A stretch of 41,135 nucleotides of DNA, from positions 1 to 41,135 of the forward strand of contig JACQUK010000012.1 of the NCBI GenBank assembly GCA_016210325.1, given 5' to 3'. The stretch is from Chloroflexota bacterium. Lineage in GTDB: Bacteria; Chloroflexota; Dehalococcoidia; Lucifugimonadales; HRBIN23. Of this stretch, positions 24,375-32,364 are shown piece after piece; the first letter of the stretch is position 1, and each line of letters opens with the position of its first letter. The notes below the pieces were generated by a model. It ran no database searches and had not been told where the DNA came from. It saw only the letters and a list, made by a program, of their open reading frames with translations. A program made the translations under genes and the position numbers.

Positions 24375-25733
24375 ATGGTCTCGAAACAGGCGATGACCCC
24401 AGGCACCCAGGGCGCTGCGGAGTTTGTTGTGAAGAGCAGGCTGGAGGACTTCCCCCTGGAGGTGGTATCCGCCGCCAAGCTCCACATCCTCGACTGCATC
24501 GGAGTTATGCTGGCTGGCCTCAAGACCTCGGCCGCACGCATTGCCGCGGAGTTCGCTCAGGAGGTAGGCGAGGCCAAGGAGGCGACTATCTTCGCCACCG
24601 GTGGGAAAGGTTCGGTGGTGGCCGCCACCTTCGCCAACTCCACCGCTGCATCAGTCCTGGACTACGAGGATGGCCACATCGGCGCCATCCCCCACCCAGC
24701 ATCGGTGACAGTGCCACCCGTGCTGGCCCTGGCTGAACGCGAGGGCAGCCCAGGGCGCAGCGTGCTGGAAGCCACCATCGTGGCCTACGAGGTGGGGTTA
24801 CGCTGTGGGCTGATGCTGTGCCGACGCGGGGGGCAGCACACCACGGGTGCCACGGGGGCCTTCACCGCCGCCGCGGGCGCAGCCAAGCTGCTGGGGCTGG
24901 ACAAGCAGCATGCCGCTGAGGCGCTGGGCGTCGCTGGTTCCACCTTCCCGGTCGCCTATGGCCACGTTTCACCCGGTTCAGGCGCCATGCTCAAGGAGAG
25001 TGTTGGCTGGGGCGCCACCACCGGTATGGCCTCGGCCCTCCAGGCGCAGCTCGGCTTCACCGGTGGCTACACCCCCCTGGACACCAGGACCGACGGCACC
25101 GACCCCTTCCCCTACTACCCATTCGATGGCAAGAGTTGGGAGCTCCTGAAGACCTACTTCAAGCACTACCCGGCCTGCCGCATCACCCATGCGCCGCTGG
25201 ACGCCTTCTTTTACCTGGTCAGGGAACACAAGCTGACCAAGGAGGGGATCACCCAGGTGCTGGTGGAAACGTCTGCCAACGGCAGCCGGTTGAACACGCG
25301 GCGGCCTATCAGCTTACAGCACGCCCAGTTCAGCATCCCCTTCGTCATCGGGTGCGCCATGGTCCACGGCAGGGTGACGCCCACGGAGATGGCGGAGGAA
25401 CGGCTGGACGACCCGGCCGTGCTGGAGCACGCCAAAAAAGTCGTGGTGCAGCAGAACTTCGATATGGACGCCCTGTGGCCGCGGCGCTACGCCGCCATCG
25501 TCCACATCACTGTCAGCGACGGTCGGACCTACACCATGCGCAAGGACTCGGCCCTGGGCGACTTCGATGAGCCCATGACCCCTGAGCAGGTCAGGGACAA
25601 GTTCCGCGCCAACGCCGAGCCGACTATTGGAAAGGAGCGCGCGGCAAAAACCATGTTGCTCGTTGACAGCCTGGAAAAGGTGCGGTCTGCCAAAGAGATT
25701 GTGGCAGAGCTCTGCGGCAGCCCCCGGAGGTAG
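24375..25733 (+). CDS. MmgE/PrpD family protein
   Basis: A 452-residue protein. The start at 24375 was chosen for its strong GGAGGGAGG ribosome binding site. The MmgE/PrpD core is recognisable: AAKLHILDCIGVMLAG near the N-terminus, DYEDGHIGAIPHPAS, a Gly/Ala-rich GATGAFTAAAGAAKLLGL segment, and the C-terminal lid with KHYPACRITHAPLDAF. The family includes 2-methylcitrate dehydratase, cis-aconitate decarboxylase and several iminodisuccinate or other acid epimerases and lyases, so the substrate cannot be set from sequence. Its place between the dienoyl-CoA reductase-like enzyme and DinB suggests a role in breaking down an unsaturated or branched carboxylic acid. Confidence 0.9.
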   Translation: MVSKQAMTPGTQGAAEFVVKSRLEDFPLEVVSAAKLHILDCIGVMLAGLKTSAARIAAEFAQEVGEAKEATIFATGGKGSVVAATFANSTAASVLDYEDGHIGAIPHPASVTVPPVLALAEREGSPGRSVLEATIVAYEVGLRCGLMLCRRGGQHTTGATGAFTAAAGAAKLLGLDKQHAAEALGVAGSTFPVAYGHVSPGSGAMLKESVGWGATTGMASALQAQLGFTGGYTPLDTRTDGTDPFPYYPFDGKSWELLKTYFKHYPACRITHAPLDAFFYLVREHKLTKEGITQVLVETSANGSRLNTRRPISLQHAQFSIPFVIGCAMVHGRVTPTEMAEERLDDPAVLEHAKKVVVQQNFDMDALWPRRYAAIVHITVSDGRTYTMRKDSALGDFDEPMTPEQVRDKFRANAEPTIGKERAAKTMLLVDSLEKVRSAKEIVAELCGSPRR

Positions 25734-25735
25734 CT

Positions 25736-26248
25736 ATGAAGGCAACGGAGTTCATCCTCAGCTCTGTTCAAGGGCTGCACCAGGTGCTGCTGGAGGACAT
25801 GCGGGGCCTCACCCAGGAGCACCTGGCCTGGCGTCCACAGCCGGGGGCCAACCCCATCGGCTGGACCTTTCTGCACTACCTGCGCGCTGAGGATTCTCTC
25901 GTCCATCGCATCCAGGGTCGGCCGCCCATCTGGGGGGCCGAGGAGTGGCAGCGGGCCGTGGATGCTGCTTTCCTTGGCCCAGGGCATTCCGCCGCGGCAG
26001 CGGAGATTGACAAGCCTGCGCGCGTCCCGCTGGCAGCTTCACTGGCCTATGCCCAACAAGTCATGGACCATACCCAGCAGTTCCTTACTACGCTTGATGA
26101 AAGCAAACTGGACCAGGTCCCCGACCCCCAAAACCCGCGCAGGACCATCGCGGTCGCGTTCAGGGCGCTCGTCCTGGCCCACGGCTGGTGGCACCTGGGG
26201 GAGATCAAGTACCTCAAGGGGCTCCAGGGAATGCCCTCGCGGGTCTAG
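25736..26248 (+). CDS. DinB-family putative metal-dependent protein
   Basis: A 170-residue four-helix-bundle protein of the DinB/YfiT type. Its ATG follows the PrpD stop by two bases, so the two are translationally linked. The likely metal-binding histidines are H47 (TFLHYLRAED), H149 and H153 (HGWWHLGEI). The first segment, QVLLEDMRGLTQEHLAWRPQPGANPIGW, is the usual DinB opening. Family members include thiol transferases (bacillithiol or mycothiol dependent) and maleylpyruvate isomerase-like enzymes. A helper role in the neighbouring catabolic operon is plausible but unproven. Confidence 0.85.
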   Translation: MKATEFILSSVQGLHQVLLEDMRGLTQEHLAWRPQPGANPIGWTFLHYLRAEDSLVHRIQGRPPIWGAEEWQRAVDAAFLGPGHSAAAAEIDKPARVPLAASLAYAQQVMDHTQQFLTTLDESKLDQVPDPQNPRRTIAVAFRALVLAHGWWHLGEIKYLKGLQGMPSRV

Positions 26249-26273
26249 TGGCAGGACCACGCGAGTCAAAGGA

Positions 26274-26400
26274 TGTCATGCTGAGTCCCGACCCGTCGGG
26301 ACTCAGCATCTGCGGTGGGGTGGGGTACCGCGCGCACCGGGTGCCGTCCCCCCTCCAGGTTCTTCGTCGTCCCGACTCGTCGGGACTCGTCAGGACGACA
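26274..26400. repeat. MITE/REP-type intergenic repeat with two palindromes
   Basis: A 127-base element bounded by TGTC...GACA. It holds a perfect 15-bp-arm palindrome (26278-26292 with 26295-26309) and a second 8-bp-arm palindrome with the same core, GTCCCGAC-TC-GTCGGGAC (26369-26386). The pattern TGTCATGCTGAG...AGCATCTGCGGTGGGG resembles small repeats dispersed in many bacterial genomes. It begins 26 bases after the dinB stop. It may also act as a terminator. Confidence 0.65.
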
Positions 26401-26535
26401 GTGCAAGATCAGGATCACTAACTATTACCGGAGGGGGCGCGAAAGCACCTGGCCCGCAGGGTTCTGCTTCACACCGCCTTTACATAACCCTTGCTTGACG
26501 CGCCACGAAGGCGCTGTCTTTGCCCTCCGAAAGGG

Positions 26536-27915
26536 TCAACCCGCGCGGACCACGCCCACGCCGTCCTCGACTTGCACGTTGGTGCCAAAGGGGTTGGAGA
26601 GACGCTGGAAGAGCTTCAGGACCTCCTGCGCTACCTCCCCCTGGGCCAGCAGGGGTCGCCCACGCTGGGCGCGTGGGCGTTTGAAGCCTAGGTCTATTGG
26701 GTGGAGTCGGACCTCCTTGAGCTTCCGGGCCTCGAAGGTGACCATGGCGACGGCGTTGCGCCAGCGGTAGGGCTCCGCAGACATGCCTAGCCACTCGCCC
26801 TCCAGCTCCCTTCCGGAGCGGTGGTCGAACCAGTCAGCAGGAGTCGCCTCCCACCCCAGGCCAGCACGGCCCATGTTCTCTCTGGGCATCAGGGCCACCG
26901 TGTCATTCTGAAGAATCAAGTGGCCCAGGCTGTAGAAGATGGGCTTGCCTTTGTATATCTCAATCCCCCGGTCGCGGTGGGGGCCGTGGCCGGCGAAAAC
27001 GTCGGCGCCGGCGTCTATGGCAGCCCTGGCGAAGTGGATGGCCACGTCCGGCGGTTCGTCGGCCGTCGCCCCTTGCTCATGGTTGTGCAGGGTAACGATG
27101 ACCCAGTCGGCCTGGCGCCGTGCATCTCTGATGCGCTGAAGGTTCCCCTCGATGTCTGCCAGGTTGGGCACTGTGCGGCTGGCAAAGCTCTCCCCCAGGA
27201 CAAACGTGGCGCCGCTGGGGATAGGGTACTGGTACTGATCCTGCAACGCCGGGAGGAAAAGCCGGGTTTCAGTGTCGTTTGGAATGGTCTCCCCTTCGTG
27301 CCTGGCGTGCATCCGCTTCTTGAGTGTCTCGAACCCCATCTTTTCGCTCATGCGGCGGAGAGCGTCGAAAGCCGGGCGGTCCACCGTGTACTCAGTGGTG
27401 TAGCGAATCAGGTTCGCACCGGGGCGGCCAAGGCCGTCCCGCCACTGGTCGGCGGCCAGCATCCATTGAGTGCCGGAGGTGGTGGCGGAGATGAGGGCAA
27501 CACGGCCCCTGGGTGTGTCCACGTAGGCTGGGGCGCGGGCCTCAGCCAGGTTGCGGCCGGTGCCAGCATGGGGCAAGCCCGCCTGGTCCAGGTAGCGAAT
27601 GTTGGCCAGGACCCCCTGCTCACCATAGTCATAGGAATGGTTGTTGGCGCAGCCCACCACGCCGATACCGAGCCACTGGAGCTCCTTGATGACTCTGGGG
27701 TCGGCGCGCATGTAGGTGCCACCAGGTAGCGGCGAAGGCGGGGCCTCGTAGTTGTGGAACAGCATCTCGGCGTTGGTGAAGGCCACATCCGCGCCGCGCA
27801 GCAGTTCCACCAGCTTCAGGAACCGCTCCTCACGGAACATGGCCATGCTGCGGGTGATCAGGGAGTCGCCGGTGATGGCCATCTGAATGTTGCCGCTTTC
27901 CGCCTCGTACAACAT
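26536..27915 (-). CDS. CapA-family protein (poly-gamma-glutamate capsule-type metallophosphatase fold)
   Basis: A 459-residue protein of the PGA_cap/CapA family. Motifs along the chain are AITGDSLITRSM (13-24), NAEMLF, CANNHSYDYGEQG, TLHNHEQG, and GHGPHRDRGIEIYKGKPIFY followed by SLGHLIL. These are the metal and phosphate pocket motifs of calcineurin-like CapA proteins. There is no signal peptide or N-terminal membrane span, unlike capsule-polymer CapA, so it may be cytoplasmic. No capB/capC genes are nearby, so a poly-glutamate role is doubtful. It has its own promoter upstream. Confidence 0.87.
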   Translation of the reverse strand: MLYEAESGNIQMAITGDSLITRSMAMFREERFLKLVELLRGADVAFTNAEMLFHNYEAPPSPLPGGTYMRADPRVIKELQWLGIGVVGCANNHSYDYGEQGVLANIRYLDQAGLPHAGTGRNLAEARAPAYVDTPRGRVALISATTSGTQWMLAADQWRDGLGRPGANLIRYTTEYTVDRPAFDALRRMSEKMGFETLKKRMHARHEGETIPNDTETRLFLPALQDQYQYPIPSGATFVLGESFASRTVPNLADIEGNLQRIRDARRQADWVIVTLHNHEQGATADEPPDVAIHFARAAIDAGADVFAGHGPHRDRGIEIYKGKPIFYSLGHLILQNDTVALMPRENMGRAGLGWEATPADWFDHRSGRELEGEWLGMSAEPYRWRNAVAMVTFEARKLKEVRLHPIDLGFKRPRAQRGRPLLAQGEVAQEVLKLFQRLSNPFGTNVQVEDGVGVVRAG

Positions 27916-27983
27916 GCTCCCCCCTTCGTAGGTCAGACGATAGCGGGCCAGGTGGGTATCACTAGTAGGCTCCGGCCGACACC

Positions 27984-28012
27984 TTCTTACGCCTTTTGTG
28001 CGCAGGTGTCAA
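27984..28012 (-). promoter_or_regulatory. Probable promoter of the CapA-family gene
   Basis: On the minus strand TTGACA (28012-28007) and TAAGAA (27989-27984) are 17 bases apart, about 70 bases before the ATG at 27915. The -35 box is a perfect match; the -10 box is partial. Confidence 0.5.
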
Positions 28013-28076
28013 GGCGCCGGGCAACGTGTTGCCGCTGTTTCTATCTACGGCCTCCGCTCGAGAGCAGCGCACAGAA

Positions 28077-28114
28077 AAGCGTGGGGTGACGGCTCATGCT
28101 GTCACTCCACGCTT
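28077..28114 (-). terminator. Terminator of the lipoprotein array (paralogous with 34292-34333)
   Basis: A 14-bp stem with one mismatch and a 10-base loop lies 27 bases after the stop of the last large lipoprotein gene. Its sequence and flanks (CAGAAAAGCG on one side, CGCTTGCCC on the other) match the hairpin after the first large paralogue, so gene and terminator were copied together. Confidence 0.75.
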
Positions 28115-28141
28115 GCCCATTGCTCTGGGGCAAGGAGGAGG

Positions 28142-29707
28142 CTATTCCACCACTTCTATTGCCAGCCGGAAGATAGGCAGCCTGTAGCCCAGGGCCAGGC
28201 CAGGGTGGTCCTGAAGGGCAGTAAGCTGGGGAATCTCGAAGTTCCAGAACTCGGCTGGGTGGGGGCCACTGTGGCGGTAGACCATGGGATAGAGGTCAAC
28301 CAGGTGGGTGCCGGGTGTCCCCGTGGCGACCAACTCGATGGTGATGTCCCCGGCGCTGGTGACGGAGCAGGCGTAACCAATGTAGGCGTTGTCATACGTG
28401 ACGGCAACGCCCTTGTCGAGCTCCGTCCAACCGCCGCCCTTGAGCTGCACAGTGAACTTCTCCCCGGCCTTCACGCGCAGGGGTGTGACACCCACCAGAT
28501 TCCGCTCTACGTAGAAGGGGACCGAGGCCAGCACCTTCTCGTCTTGGACTACCCATACCCACTGCCAGCCGCCCCGGTCGCTGGTGACCTGGAACGGCGC
28601 ACGCAGCGAACCATCTTGAGCTGTGGTGGCCGTCAGGACAAGCGCCTCAGGCAGGACCACTTGGGCTTCGCTCTTCGGGCCTATGGCCCAGAGTAGCTCT
28701 ACATTGGCGTTGGGAGCTAGACCGCCCGCCCGCAGAGTGGTAGTCGTCATGGTGGGGCCTGCGGAGGGCTCCAGCGACGCCGTGACGCCCGGCAGCGCTG
28801 CTGTCTTGGGCACAGCACCGCCGCTCAGCAAGGCGACGCGGCTGGGGTCGGGCCACTGGAGGCTGGGTGGCGGAGGCCCGGCGTCACGGGTGACAGTGAA
28901 CGTCGCCTGCAGGTCCATATTGGGGATGTAGGCTGTGCCCGACTGCTGGTTGTTGAGGAATGGGACGCCGGGGCTGGCGGCTGTGATTTGAATGGTGCGT
29001 TGGCCCACGGGGCCGGCGGCGCGAATCTGAGCGGTGGCGGTGCCCCTGGTGGTCACCGCAGATACGAAGCCGGTGTACTTGTTATCGTAGCGTACGGCCA
29101 TCGTGCTCTCGAATGGCCGCCACCCCAGGCCCGTGATGGTAATAGTGATAGGCGTGCCTACCGGGCCCTCACTGGGAGCAATGATGGCCCTACGGAAGAT
29201 GCGGAACCCTCCCTTGCCGACGTCCTGACCGTCCAGCACAAGGTAGATGTCATGTACCTCGCCGTAGTCCTCAGGGACGGTCAAGGAAACGACGACCCGG
29301 CCCTGGGCGTCCGGCACCACATGGCCCAGCGACATGCGCCGCTGGGTGTATAGACGCTCCAAGAAGAGGACGTCGCCTTCTGGTGTCGCCTGAGTAGTGT
29401 AGCTGCCGTCCCAGGTCACCCACTGTACGTCAAGCTCTTTTCCTGGCGGCAGCCCCTCGCCCTTGACCGTGAAAGGGTCACCTACGTAGCCCGTGACCGG
29501 CTCAACCCTCAACAACTTCAGTATGAAGGGCGTTGGCGTGGGTGACGATGTTGGTACTGGTGGTGGAGACGACAGCGGTTGCGGTGAAGCTGTTGGTTGC
29601 GGCGCCCCACCACACCCCGTCAGCACGAGGGCAAAGAGCACGAGGAGAACGACGCCACACGTCATCCCACTGAACCACCGCTGCGCAACCCCTGCCAGGT
29701 CTCTCAT
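28142..29707 (-). CDS. Large Ig-like repeat lipoprotein, paralogue 4
   Basis: A 521-residue lipoprotein. The start at 29707 has AGGAGGG upstream; a longer frame from 29800 runs into a gene remnant and is rejected. The lipobox is LVLTGC (C32), followed by a Ser/Pro/Thr linker to about 62. Four beta-sandwich units, probably IPT/TIG or Ig-like, follow at about 64-170, 172-275, 308-402 and 405-520. Landmarks are GEGLPPGK, TVPEDYGEVHDIYLVLDGQD, GPVGTPITITITGLGW, YDNKYTGFVSAVTTRGTA and YDNAYIGYAC (C447). It ends LPIFRLAIEVVE. It is one of four paralogues here. No known enzyme motif is present; an extracellular binding or scaffold role is inferred. Confidence 0.85.
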   Translation of the reverse strand: MRDLAGVAQRWFSGMTCGVVLLVLFALVLTGCGGAPQPTASPQPLSSPPPVPTSSPTPTPFILKLLRVEPVTGYVGDPFTVKGEGLPPGKELDVQWVTWDGSYTTQATPEGDVLFLERLYTQRRMSLGHVVPDAQGRVVVSLTVPEDYGEVHDIYLVLDGQDVGKGGFRIFRRAIIAPSEGPVGTPITITITGLGWRPFESTMAVRYDNKYTGFVSAVTTRGTATAQIRAAGPVGQRTIQITAASPGVPFLNNQQSGTAYIPNMDLQATFTVTRDAGPPPPSLQWPDPSRVALLSGGAVPKTAALPGVTASLEPSAGPTMTTTTLRAGGLAPNANVELLWAIGPKSEAQVVLPEALVLTATTAQDGSLRAPFQVTSDRGGWQWVWVVQDEKVLASVPFYVERNLVGVTPLRVKAGEKFTVQLKGGGWTELDKGVAVTYDNAYIGYACSVTSAGDITIELVATGTPGTHLVDLYPMVYRHSGPHPAEFWNFEIPQLTALQDHPGLALGYRLPIFRLAIEVVE

Positions 29708-29732
29708 GCAGCACGCCCTCCTGAAGTCCCTC

Positions 29733-29840
29733 GCTACGGGATGATCGGGGCGCGGCTGTCTATGCCACGCCCCAGGTCCACCAGTGCTGGTGGCCTCCAC
29801 TCGCCGCGGCGGCCCATCCTCGCCATCCTTGAAGTCAACT
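29733..29840 (-). pseudogene. 3' remnant of a third small lipoprotein gene
   Basis: On the minus strand the stretch ends RRGEWRPPALVDLGRGIDSR then APIIP and a stop at 29733-29735. This matches the end of the small lipoprotein at 31660-32337 (RQGEWKPPALVDPSRGIDSR then PQII). Just upstream a shifted frame reads VDFKDGE, again like the same protein, so there is also a frameshift. Only about 35 codons survive, between large paralogues 3 and 4. It records a former large-plus-small gene pair. Confidence 0.75.
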
Positions 29841-29852
29841 CCGTGACGAGTC

Positions 29853-31421
29853 CTACTGGACTACCTCAATGGCCAAGCGGAAGATGGGCAGCTCGTACCC
29901 CAGCGCCTGGCCTGGGTGGTCCTGAAGCGCAGTGAGAAATGGCAACTGGAAGCTCCAGTCTTCAGGCGGGTAGTTGCCCTTTGCCCGAGAGACCGTCGGG
30001 TACAGGTCAATAAGGTGAGTCCCCGGGCCTCCCGTAGCCACCAGGTCAACGGTGATATCGCCGCTGCAACTAAGGCCGCAAGCGTAGCCAACGTAGGCGT
30101 TATCGTACGTGATGGCTACCGCGTTATCCAAATCGGTCCAGCCAACCCCCTTGAGCTGCACCGTAAAGGTCTGCCCCGCCTTCACACGCCTGGGGCTGAC
30201 ATCCACCAGGCTCTGCTGCACGAAGAAGGGGGCCTCAACCAACACCTTGTCCCCACTCACCGCCTTCACCACATGCCAACCACCCAGGGTATCGGGCACC
30301 TGGATGGTAGCCCTGAGAGAGCCATCAGCATCCGTGGTGGCCTTCCTGAGCGGGGTCTCCGTCTCGCTACGGCCGTTGGAGCCGACACGCTTGCTCCTGG
30401 GCGTTACCCAGACCAGCTCCACCTCATCGTTCGGAGGCAGGCCCCTGGCCCACAGCGTAGTCTGGGAGAGGACGGGGCCATAGGGGGCCTCAAGCCCTGC
30501 CTTGGAGCCTTGGGCCGCAGGCACACCTCCCACCATGACCTTGGGGATGGCGTCGCTGAGCGTGGACACCCGGCTGCCAGATGGCCAGTCCAAGGTGTTC
30601 GGCGGGGCACCGGCGTCTTTCGTCACCTCAAAGGTCCAGCTATGGTCCATAGCGATATGGCTTGCCGGCGACTGTTGAAGACCAAGGGATGGGGTGCCGG
30701 AGATGGCGCCAGCTAGCTGGATGGTGTGCAGGCCATCGGGCCCGGCGGCGCGGACCCGAACAACGGCGGTGCCCCTGGTCGTGACCGCTGTAACGAGGCC
30801 CGTGTACTTGTTGTCGTAGAGTACCGCCATCGTGTTTTCAGAAGGCTCCCAGCCCATGCCCGTCACCGTGATGGTGATGGGGGTACCTATCGGGCCCTCG
30901 GTGGGCCACATGGTCGCACTGCGGAGGACCCTGAACTCCCCGATGGCTACGTCCTGGCCGCCCACCACGGCGTAGATATCATGTGCCTCCCCGTAGTCTT
31001 CTGGGGTAGCGAAGGTGGCCGTCACCCGGCCCTGGGCATCGGCCACTGCTTTACCGAGCGGGACTCGCTTCTCTACAAAGCTGCGCTCGAGGAATCTGAT
31101 GGTCTTCCGACTGACCTCAGTCGCGTAGGTGCCTTTGTGAGTCCCCCATTCGAACTGGACCGTTTTCCCTGGCGGCAACCCCTCGCCCGTGACGGTAAGT
31201 GGCTCACGTATGTAACCCTGGACAGGCTCCACCTTCAGCAGCTTCAAGGCAACGGGCGCCGGGTCCTGCACTGCGCCCTGCTGGGTGGGGGTAGTCGCAG
31301 GGGATTGAGCTTGCGGCCCCTTCTGCGGCTCCCCGCTGCATGCCACAAGCAGCCCCAGCAGACCCAGGGCCAAGGGCAGGACCCACAACCGATAAGACGG
31401 ACTCCTAGCGGAGTAATGCAT
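29853..31421 (-). CDS. Large Ig-like repeat lipoprotein, paralogue 3
   Basis: A 522-residue lipoprotein starting MHYSARSP at 31421, chosen because the signal peptide follows directly (LGLLGLLVAC, C28); the frame is open to 31544. It has the same four-unit layout as paralogue 4, with GEGLPPGK, ATPEDYGEAHDIYAVVGGQD, GPIGTPITITVTGMGW, YDNKYTGLVTAVTTRGTA, VSPRRVKAGQTFTVQLKG and YDNAYVGYACGLSC. That last segment has one more Cys than the others. It ends LPIFRLAIEVVQ. A remnant of a small lipoprotein gene lies directly downstream, so this gene probably once formed a pair like paralogue 2 with the small protein at 31660. Confidence 0.85.
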   Translation of the reverse strand: MHYSARSPSYRLWVLPLALGLLGLLVACSGEPQKGPQAQSPATTPTQQGAVQDPAPVALKLLKVEPVQGYIREPLTVTGEGLPPGKTVQFEWGTHKGTYATEVSRKTIRFLERSFVEKRVPLGKAVADAQGRVTATFATPEDYGEAHDIYAVVGGQDVAIGEFRVLRSATMWPTEGPIGTPITITVTGMGWEPSENTMAVLYDNKYTGLVTAVTTRGTAVVRVRAAGPDGLHTIQLAGAISGTPSLGLQQSPASHIAMDHSWTFEVTKDAGAPPNTLDWPSGSRVSTLSDAIPKVMVGGVPAAQGSKAGLEAPYGPVLSQTTLWARGLPPNDEVELVWVTPRSKRVGSNGRSETETPLRKATTDADGSLRATIQVPDTLGGWHVVKAVSGDKVLVEAPFFVQQSLVDVSPRRVKAGQTFTVQLKGVGWTDLDNAVAITYDNAYVGYACGLSCSGDITVDLVATGGPGTHLIDLYPTVSRAKGNYPPEDWSFQLPFLTALQDHPGQALGYELPIFRLAIEVVQ

Positions 31422-31659
31422 CTGAGCCACCGCTGCTTTCCTTTTCCAAGACCTCGTAACTCTACTCTCGGAAGTTGGTTGAAGAAGGACGGCGTCGCTC
31501 ACCCGGTCCTCTGGGGAGGTCTGCTTCGCCGCCTCTGCATGCACTGTGAGCGCTACATAACAAGCCGGGGAGCACGAGCCTCCGTCTTCCTCGCGTCAGT
31601 CGTAGCACAGAGACCTCGCGCTCCCCGCACCGTGCCTGCCAAGGCCCTATGGGGCCTTC
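31422..31659. other. Gap with hairpins between small lipoprotein B and paralogue 3
   Basis: A 238-base gap. On the minus strand, soon after the stop of the small gene, AAGGCCC-CATA-GGGCCTT (near 31642-31659) can form a short hairpin. Further on, GGGGAGCGCGAG pairs with CTCGTGCTCCCC across a long loop. These may terminate the upstream pair. No gene was seen. Confidence 0.4.
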
Positions 31660-32337
31660 CTACGCATCGTTTATCGAACCAATAATCTGAGGGCGGCTGT
31701 CAATGCCGCGGCTCGGGTCCACAAGGGCTGGCGGCTTCCACTCGCCCTGGCGGCCGTCTTTGAGGGCGATGAGGATGGTGTAATCGAGGGTGCCTACGGG
31801 GTAGTCCAGCGGGACGTCCCAGCACACTTCCCACGTCCAGGGGGCGCCGGGGACACGGCCATCACCGCGTTGCTTGAATATGGCCTTTTCTTCCACCAGG
31901 AAGGGCAGCTTGAGGACGACGCTGTCGGCTTCTTCGCTGGTCACCTCTTTCCCGGTGGCCACGTCGAGGACCACAAACCGCCAGACCATGCGCTCGCCTC
32001 GCTTGAACACGCCGCTGGGCGCGCAACCACGAGGGGCCATGAACCCGTAGATGCTCGGCCGGTCGGCCGTGAGGGTCTCCACGTAGCAGAAGAACTTGGC
32101 CTCTTGGCTGGCTGGCGCAGCGGCAACAGGAGCGGGCTCAGGGGTGGATGCCGGCGTGGCCTCCTCCTCTGCCGTGGGACCCCCTTGCTCTGCCTGGGAC
32201 ACTGCAGCCCCTGTGCACCCCATGACTGCCACCATCATCAGGCCAGCGATAGCCGCCAGCAAGCCCAAGGCCCAGGCCCCTTGTTGGTGCTTCGAGTCTG
32301 CACCTGCCTTGGATGGCTGCCTGCCAGTCATCTGCAT
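31660..32337 (-). CDS. Small lipoprotein B, partner of the large Ig-like lipoproteins
   Basis: A 225-residue lipoprotein with an unusually polar N-terminus, then a hydrophobic signal ending AVMGC (C41). A short Ala/Pro/Glu linker follows, then one beta-rich domain from about 85. It shares with the protein at 36074-36886 the segments FYVETLT (here FCYVETLT), a Cys in the RGCAPSGVFKRG region, RMVWRFVVLDVATGK, APWTWEVCWDVPLDYPVGTL and DYTI. It ends with RGIDSRPQI. It starts 27 bases after the stop of large paralogue 2, so the two form a transcriptional pair. No known family was recognised. A stable complex with its large partner is a reasonable guess. Confidence 0.8.
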   Translation of the reverse strand: MQMTGRQPSKAGADSKHQQGAWALGLLAAIAGLMMVAVMGCTGAAVSQAEQGGPTAEEEATPASTPEPAPVAAAPASQEAKFFCYVETLTADRPSIYGFMAPRGCAPSGVFKRGERMVWRFVVLDVATGKEVTSEEADSVVLKLPFLVEEKAIFKQRGDGRVPGAPWTWEVCWDVPLDYPVGTLDYTILIALKDGRQGEWKPPALVDPSRGIDSRPQIIGSINDA

Positions 32338-32364
32338 CGCTTTCCTCTTCCTTTCTGGGGACTC

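Noticed and set aside
29708-29800. Upstream extension of large paralogue 4
   Set aside because: The extra 31 codons come from the shifted frame of the small-gene remnant and lack a start signal; the ATG at 29707 has a good ribosome binding site and leads into the signal peptide.
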